Made by a program: the position numbers and the translations under genes
Source of the DNA: Halisarca cf. caerulea
Lineage: Eukaryota; Porifera; Demospongiae; Chondrillida; Halisarcidae
DNA: 64,000 nt
Direction of reading: 5' to 3'
Assembly: GCA_963170055.1 (NCBI GenBank)
Contig: CAUJGJ010000397.1
Coordinates: 3,285,001 to 3,349,000 of the forward strand
Notes under the pieces: model-generated
What the model saw: the letters and a program-made list of their open reading frames with translations, nothing else
Databases searched by the model: none
Told to the model about the DNA's origin: nothing
Shown here: piece by piece, positions 59,204 through 64,000 of the stretch
Layout of the letters: the number at the start of each line of letters is the position of its first letter
How positions within the stretch are numbered: position 1 is the stretch's first letter

Positions 59204-60091
59204 TATGGTGCACGTAATCACCAGTGTATCTTGGTGCAACAACACGTAGCTGAGTTATATTGTATTACTTGTAAATGTGTATGTAGTCAGCACAAGTGCA
59301 CCATTTGCATGGTTCACATTCATCCACATGGCCTGATAGTCAACTTTGCCCACAAAAGCTGTTTATCAGTTACGGGCTGTACATTAAAGTATTATAGTTT
59401 TCACGGTTTAGTCTATTTCCATTTACTACTTTCTGGGGATGTAGAATTGAATCCTGGTCCCAAAAGGTTTTCTGATGTTACAAAATTTAAAGCATGTATT
59501 TCTGAATGGAAGTGTTTCATGTTTCTATTTTTCATCATACTTTCAATGTTCATATTCGATCATGTGTTGACCTATCCGTTTCGTACCCTTTGTATGCGAA
59601 ATTCGAGTTGTAATTCGACTGAAAGTAACCTTAGGCAACATTTCGAACTGAACTTGCATCATGTCGTACGTATTTGTCCAAATCTAATTAATATGACGCA
59701 TCAAGTTCTTATTTCAGTGGCAAAAAGATCACGCCGGATGATGTTCAAACAATATTTATCGAAACGTTCTTATTTTTACGCAAGACTACTCCTTTTATTA
59801 TTACTTTTAGCTGGAGATGTTGAGCGTAATCCTGGACCCATTCAGGATGTAATTAAGGAATATTGTCTCCAATCAGAATCTACTACATTTATTGGTGATA
59901 AGACATGTATGTACAGCATTTTATTGCACCATTTTTATTTTGGATTGGAGGAGTTTTACGGACTATTGCAGACCCTAGTTAAAACGAATCCAATCCTCTG
60001 GGATGCAAAGCATGCCTACCTCCTCGTGGTGCATCCTGGGACTGCTATTATTATAGTAGTGCAGAATGGCATGCGTAGTAACTTTTATTGA
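59204..60091 (+). CDS. 2A leader polyprotein, short form
   Basis: Same architecture as the 35.7-kb leader: cysteine-rich first part (CITCKCVCSQHKC), GDVELNPGP (59435-59461), a membrane segment with following sequons NSS, NST and NMT, the basic block KRSRRMMF, a leucine run and GDVERNPGP (59813-59839). It then runs in frame for 83 residues into the conserved 3' module. The middle protein differs at many residues from the other copy, yet the topology, sequons, ICPNL.NM.H block and LSKRS.(F/Y)YARL stay, which suggests past selection on the protein. No ATG is in frame between the preceding stop and the first conserved residues, so its start is unknown. Confidence 0.65.
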   Translation, partial: YGARNHQCILVQQHVAELYCITCKCVCSQHKCTICMVHIHPHGLIVNFAHKSCLSVTGCTLKYYSFHGLVYFHLLLSGDVELNPGPKRFSDVTKFKACISEWKCFMFLFFIILSMFIFDHVLTYPFRTLCMRNSSCNSTESNLRQHFELNLHHVVRICPNLINMTHQVLISVAKRSRRMMFKQYLSKRSYFYARLLLLLLLLAGDVERNPGPIQDVIKEYCLQSESTTFIGDKTCMYSILLHHFYFGLEEFYGLLQTLVKTNPILWDAKHAYLLVVHPGTAIIIVVQNGMRSNFY

Positions 60092-60176
60092 AATTGTCAC
60101 TGTCATTTATAATTAAAAAAAACTGACTAGATCATGATCCCAATATATTGTTTGGATTATTGAATGCTAAAACTTG

Positions 60177-60345
60177 ACACACACACACACACACACACAC
60201 ACACATTTTACTACACCACTACTCAAAACCATGCATTTCTTACAGTGATCTTTCGAGTCCGTTAGAAAGATTTCCAAGTGATTCGAGTTTCCAGGGCCGT
60301 AGGCGGCCCACGAGTTTTTTAAACTCGAATCACTTGTTATTTTTT
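60177..60345 (+). repeat. 3' terminal structure of the 2A element, copy 2
   Basis: A CA run, the ATCTTTC/GAAAGAT hairpin and the outer stem AAGTGATTCGAGTTT / AAACTCGAATCACTT, perfect here, enclosing GGGCC/GGCCC. Similarity with copy 1 ends within a few bases after it. Confidence 0.8.
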
Positions 60346-60928
60346 GAAAAATTTAGCTGTACGTATGATTTGATTATGACTTGATTCAATATTTGTATGT
60401 ATATATTTGTATGTATATGTTTGTAATATTTGTATGTGTATGTTTGTAATATATATACGTATGACTTGATTCAATATTTAAAATTTATGTAAGATGGACT
60501 ATTTAAAATGGATATATATTATATGCAAGTTATATTTCAGCATGCATAATTGAAGTGAAGACGTCGACATTTATATTATATATTAAATAAAAGCCAAATA
60601 TAGTAATATTGAAAATAGCATTACAGTAAAGTATATACAATGTCATACATGCATAAGCACAATGTCATGCAAATTATGAATAATAACATGGAATATATAT
60701 TAAGAAAAACAATAATGTAAGTTGTGTATGTAAACTTCTTGCACCTCTCGGGGTAGACAAGATTCACAAAGCTGTCTTTTCAAACTAAGTGATGTAGAAT
60801 CCAAATGTAGTCCAGTCGGGCAACCATGTCTGCCATGTAACACTCATCCTTGCATGGCAGAAGCTATGCTAAGATACAAGAAGTGGGATATACAAGTATG
60901 AATCAATGAAAGTACATATACGTAAGTG

Positions 60929-60979
<51 letters not shown>

Positions 60980-61261
60980 TACAATACAAGATGTCTGTAC
61001 ATGTAAAAAAATTGTTCCAGTCTGGATATTGAAGATCTGAGTGAGCAGAAAGGAAACATAACATGTAATACATATTTTCACAATGAAATGGAAATCCACT
61101 GTTTCTGGCTTGTTGGCCTTCATCAGTGCAGGCTACCTAATTTTAAAATAGCAATCTGCAGACAATGGTTAGACTGTCCCATGTCAACCAAACATGGCTA
61201 AAGTCCATGTCAACCAAACATGGCAAAAATCAAGTCACATACATATACATGAACATGGAAT
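60346..61261. other. AT-rich intergenic region with a TG array
   Basis: No gene recognised. A TG microsatellite lies at 60928-60978. Confidence 0.5.
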
Positions 61262-63811
61262 TCAAATGTTAACATGCCACTCAGCTAATAATTTCTTTGC
61301 TAGTCTCTGTTTCTTCAACAAAGTCAAAACATCAACATCATCTGCTTTAGGAGCACACCCATGGGTCTTATAGTAAGACACTTCTACATCATGTAGCTCT
61401 ATTTTAAGCCGAGACAACCTTTCAGACACTTTAGTTTGAAACATAGCTAAAAGCTGAGAATGAGCATGTTTATCATTTCCAGGAAGAGGCAAGTTTGCCT
61501 TTTTCTTTTGTCTTAATCTGTAGTGAACTGTGTCAAACATCTTAAGGTTTTCACTAAAACCAAGCAATCTAAAAAGTGCCTTGCCATGAGTGGTCATCCA
61601 CTCATAGGTGGACTGAACATCTGTATCGAATTCCTCATGACCAATAACTACATGTACAGTGTTTGGTTCAATGGTATTAGCAGTCTCTAATGTGGTACAG
61701 CAAGGAGTTGATGCTATAGATGACTCCAACATTGCCTGTACATCCAAAGGTTGAGATGGCAAGCAACAGATTTCAGAATCATTCATAACATGTAAACTTG
61801 TCTCACTACTGCATGTACCTTTACATATAGTACTACTATCAGTAGTATCCAATATCACATCATCATGCACATTCACAATGCAATCATTAGGGGCATCAAT
61901 GGCAGAATTACGGAAACTAGTAAAACTACCATTGCCGTCATACAAACGTACATATTGATCACTAAGAGGAATTGTAATGTTTAAAGACAGTATTTTATCC
62001 CAAGCACACAAAGCAGCATGCTGTACATCAGACTAATGACAACTGCGGAAGTGCTTTAAAGATGGTCCTTCATCTTTAAAATTAGGGTCATCGTCTCCAT
62101 CTTTGAAGATGATGCTTCTATCATCCCTATCCCACCACACACCTTGACCAGATAATAAAAAAGTTGAAATTCTCTCCAAGTGGGCCTGAAAACTAGAGGA
62201 ATGTTTTTCTACAAACATTTTACTGAATACAGTACCCACATAGGGAGGAAGGCCCTTAGCCTCTTGGGAGACTCTATGTTCTTGACCATTGGAAGTGGAT
62301 CCAATAAGATTCCCCTGAAGCTCCTTGGCTTGAACATGCATTAATACCTTGGGGATAATATTACTGGGATGCCTATTCGTACATTTCTCAGCCACACTTT
62401 TTACGCTATGAAAAAGTCTCTCATTGGCTTCTGTATTTACAGACCTAAGGCTAACTAATTCAAACTGCACCGGTGCATGAGTTAGCAATGAATGAAAATA
62501 AAGGCCAAAAAATTTAGTTCCAATCAGGGAAGGAAACAGACTCACACACAATTCGTGATGAAGCCAACAAACATTATAAAATCTTAGTATATTTCTAGGT
62601 GTACGTTCTTCTGGAGGTGAATACAATACATCAGATATACATACAGCAGTATGGATCAGGTTTAGTACATCACCATTGTTTAAAGAACCACTCTCTACTG
62701 CTTCTAAAAGGACATGGTACACTCTAATAAGTCCCACTCTCAAGTCAGCCCCGGTATGACCTGAATCTTTCCAATATACACTCCGTTGTATCAGATCGTG
62801 AACTTCTGTTTTAATAGGATCAGTTAACAAAGAAGAAATATTGGATAAGAGATTATTCAAATGTCCTTCTAAATCATGTAGAGGCTCACATGGAAGTATT
62901 GAATAGTGATTCAAATTATATTGAGTCAAATCAGCGTTTGGATTACTGAGCAGTAATGATGGTACATGTTGGACACCTTCTAAGCTTTCTTTAAGCTTTT
63001 GAACTAGCTTTTGCCGAGGAAGGTCAACACCAATACAACCTTGTTTGCGTAGCTCATTCTGCAAATTACCTAAGGTTAGTGACTCAAAAGGCTTTACAAC
63101 ATTTGGATTGCATCCAAAAGAACCCATTGTTGCAAGACGTTGAAGATCATATAAGGATCGGATCTTTCTACGCAGGGAGTGTGATTGATCTGCATATTTT
63201 TCCACATGTATTCCACAACACCCACACGAATAGTTGCCTCCACACTGGGTACCTTGTTCAAAGGCAATTGCCTTGTGGTCCCCAACAAAAAACCGCAAAA
63301 CATCAGTAATTTGTGTACCATTGTTACTGGTGACAGGGTGGGACAATGAGAACAAACAGTCTAGCCTATCAGCTATGAGGGCTGCCTGATCATCAATAGA
63401 CGAAGATGACAGACATATTAAATACATTTCAGGCTGCTCAACATATTCTTGTAGGCTCTTCTTGTGTCTGTTCTCATCAAACAACCCAACATCAAATACT
63501 GCATCATCATAAATGACATTTAATGTTATCAGAATGTAGCCTCTTGACAGCACACTTGAATGATCATGCCACAATACAAGATGGCGTGTTCTTTCTAGGG
63601 CTTTTAGGCGTTCTCTCAAGAAACCAACATCTTTTTCTGTAACCATTTCGAACTGTGATACACATTTAACTAAATCTTCTAGCAACATTGTATCAATTAC
63701 ATTATCAGGGGTTAATCTCATATATTCCTCATGTTTACGTAAAATGTGCTCTCTAAGGTATTTAAAAATCAATTTTCGGCCATACACGTGAGACTCTACT
63801 TTAACCCTCAA
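61262..63811 (-). pseudogene. SAP-like-domain multi-copy protein, one in-frame stop
   Basis: Two open frames, 62033-63811 and 61262-62011, lie in the same frame and are separated by a single TAG (62033-62035); together they are about 850 residues. Recognisable blocks: WHDHSSVLSRGYILITLNVIYDDAVF; SSSSIDDQAALIADRLDCLF; FFVGDHKAIAFEQGTQCGGNYSCGCCG (a metal-binding look); a SAP-like helix pair (LTLGNLQNELRKQGC...RQKLVQKLKE) that may bind DNA; CEPLHDLEGHL; PRNILRFYNVCWLHHELC; FFGLYFHSLLTHAP; and a helical basic C-terminus. The family is repeated in sponge and cnidarian genomes, which suggests a mobile-element origin, but I cannot assign an enzyme activity. No ATG opens the frame, so a further exon probably lies toward or beyond 64000. 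Confidence 0.6.
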
Positions 63812-64000
63812 GCGCCCATATGTATCGAAAATGATACAAATTTGTAGAATATTTATCTCGTTATCCGAATATCCGATTCGTTTGGGATTTTCCCCGTCAT
63901 AGCTAGGAAGGCAATAGTATGTATCGATTGAGTAAAATCCTTAATATCTCACAAGGGGGTTGAACCAGAGAGCCTTGAAAGGAACCCCTTGTGGCCGACT
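63812..64000. other. window edge, no recognised feature
   Basis: Upstream of the SAP-like protein on its strand; probably intron or 5' sequence continuing outside. Confidence 0.4.

Larger units (their letters stand above)
59149..60345 (+). mobile_element. internally deleted copy of the 2A Helitron
   Basis: From about 59202 the sequence follows the start of the 35.7-kb element. Just after the second 2A motif it jumps to the element's 3' module (from about 59908, equal to 44938). It ends with the same CA run and nested hairpins. The whole Rep-helicase-OTU gene is absent, so this copy would depend on another element. A 22-bp-stem hairpin (59149-59201) sits exactly at the left border. Confidence 0.75.

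Overview
The window is eukaryotic and looks like a marine invertebrate, most likely a demosponge. Genes have many small exons with GT/AG introns, some only about 64 bp long. There are long (CA)n/(TG)n microsatellites and no bacterial operons. Nearly all recognisable coding sequence belongs to mobile elements or to multi-copy invertebrate families usually associated with them. No rRNA or tRNA gene was found. The organism assignment is inference.

Layout, left to right. (1) 1-5735: the 3' exons of a ParB/methyltransferase-like gene copy on the minus strand. Its large intron holds a pogo/Tigger-type element (1181-4872), which is itself interrupted by an intact two-gene PIF/Harbinger transposon (1454-4569). 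(2) 6770-11350: a Ty3/gypsy retrotransposon with an intact 1076-aa pol and a broken gag, then a C-terminal fragment of another element protein. (3) 12.6-17.3 kb: a small four-exon gene with one in-frame TGA, a four-exon chromo/Tudor-like gene on the minus strand, and CA-rich repeats. (4) 17311-35224: the most interesting unit. A 38-bp imperfect terminal inverted repeat bounds about 17.9 kb, and inverted copies of a 16-bp motif lie inside both ends. A central promoter region of about 180 bp (25237-25414) drives two long multi-exon genes outward. One is a DUF7869-type protein with an RNase H-like look (minus, with one frameshift). The other joins a ParB-like domain to a degenerate methyltransferase-like domain (plus). 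(5) 35714-45362: a Helitron/Helentron-type element with Rep, PIF1 helicase and OTU domains. An N-terminal leader contains two 2A ribosome-skipping motifs that bracket a small membrane glycoprotein. A single TGA separates leader and helicase in the same frame. (6) 45.4-50.7 kb: a MITE and a very large TG microsatellite field. (7) 51579-58690: a pogo-type transposon carrying a HIRAN-domain gene. Its transposase gene is split by a 4.49-kb TTAA-target (Kolobok-like) transposon that has its own transposase and a P2X7-tail-like gene. (8) 59149-60345: an internally deleted relative of the Helitron that keeps both 2A motifs and the 3' module. (9) 61262-63811: a SAP-like-domain multi-copy protein of unknown function, split by one in-frame TAG.

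The DNA reads as nested insertions: Harbinger in pogo in the ParB/MTase copy, Kolobok-like in pogo in a duplicated segment, and MITEs in the introns of the large element. A diverged duplicate at 16.35-17.0 kb even preserves the empty target site of the 51.6-kb pogo insertion. Several reading frames are broken by exactly one nonsense codon or one base, which suggests fairly young copies in early decay. Exon joins come from reading splice signals and paralogue alignments by eye and are approximate to a few bases.
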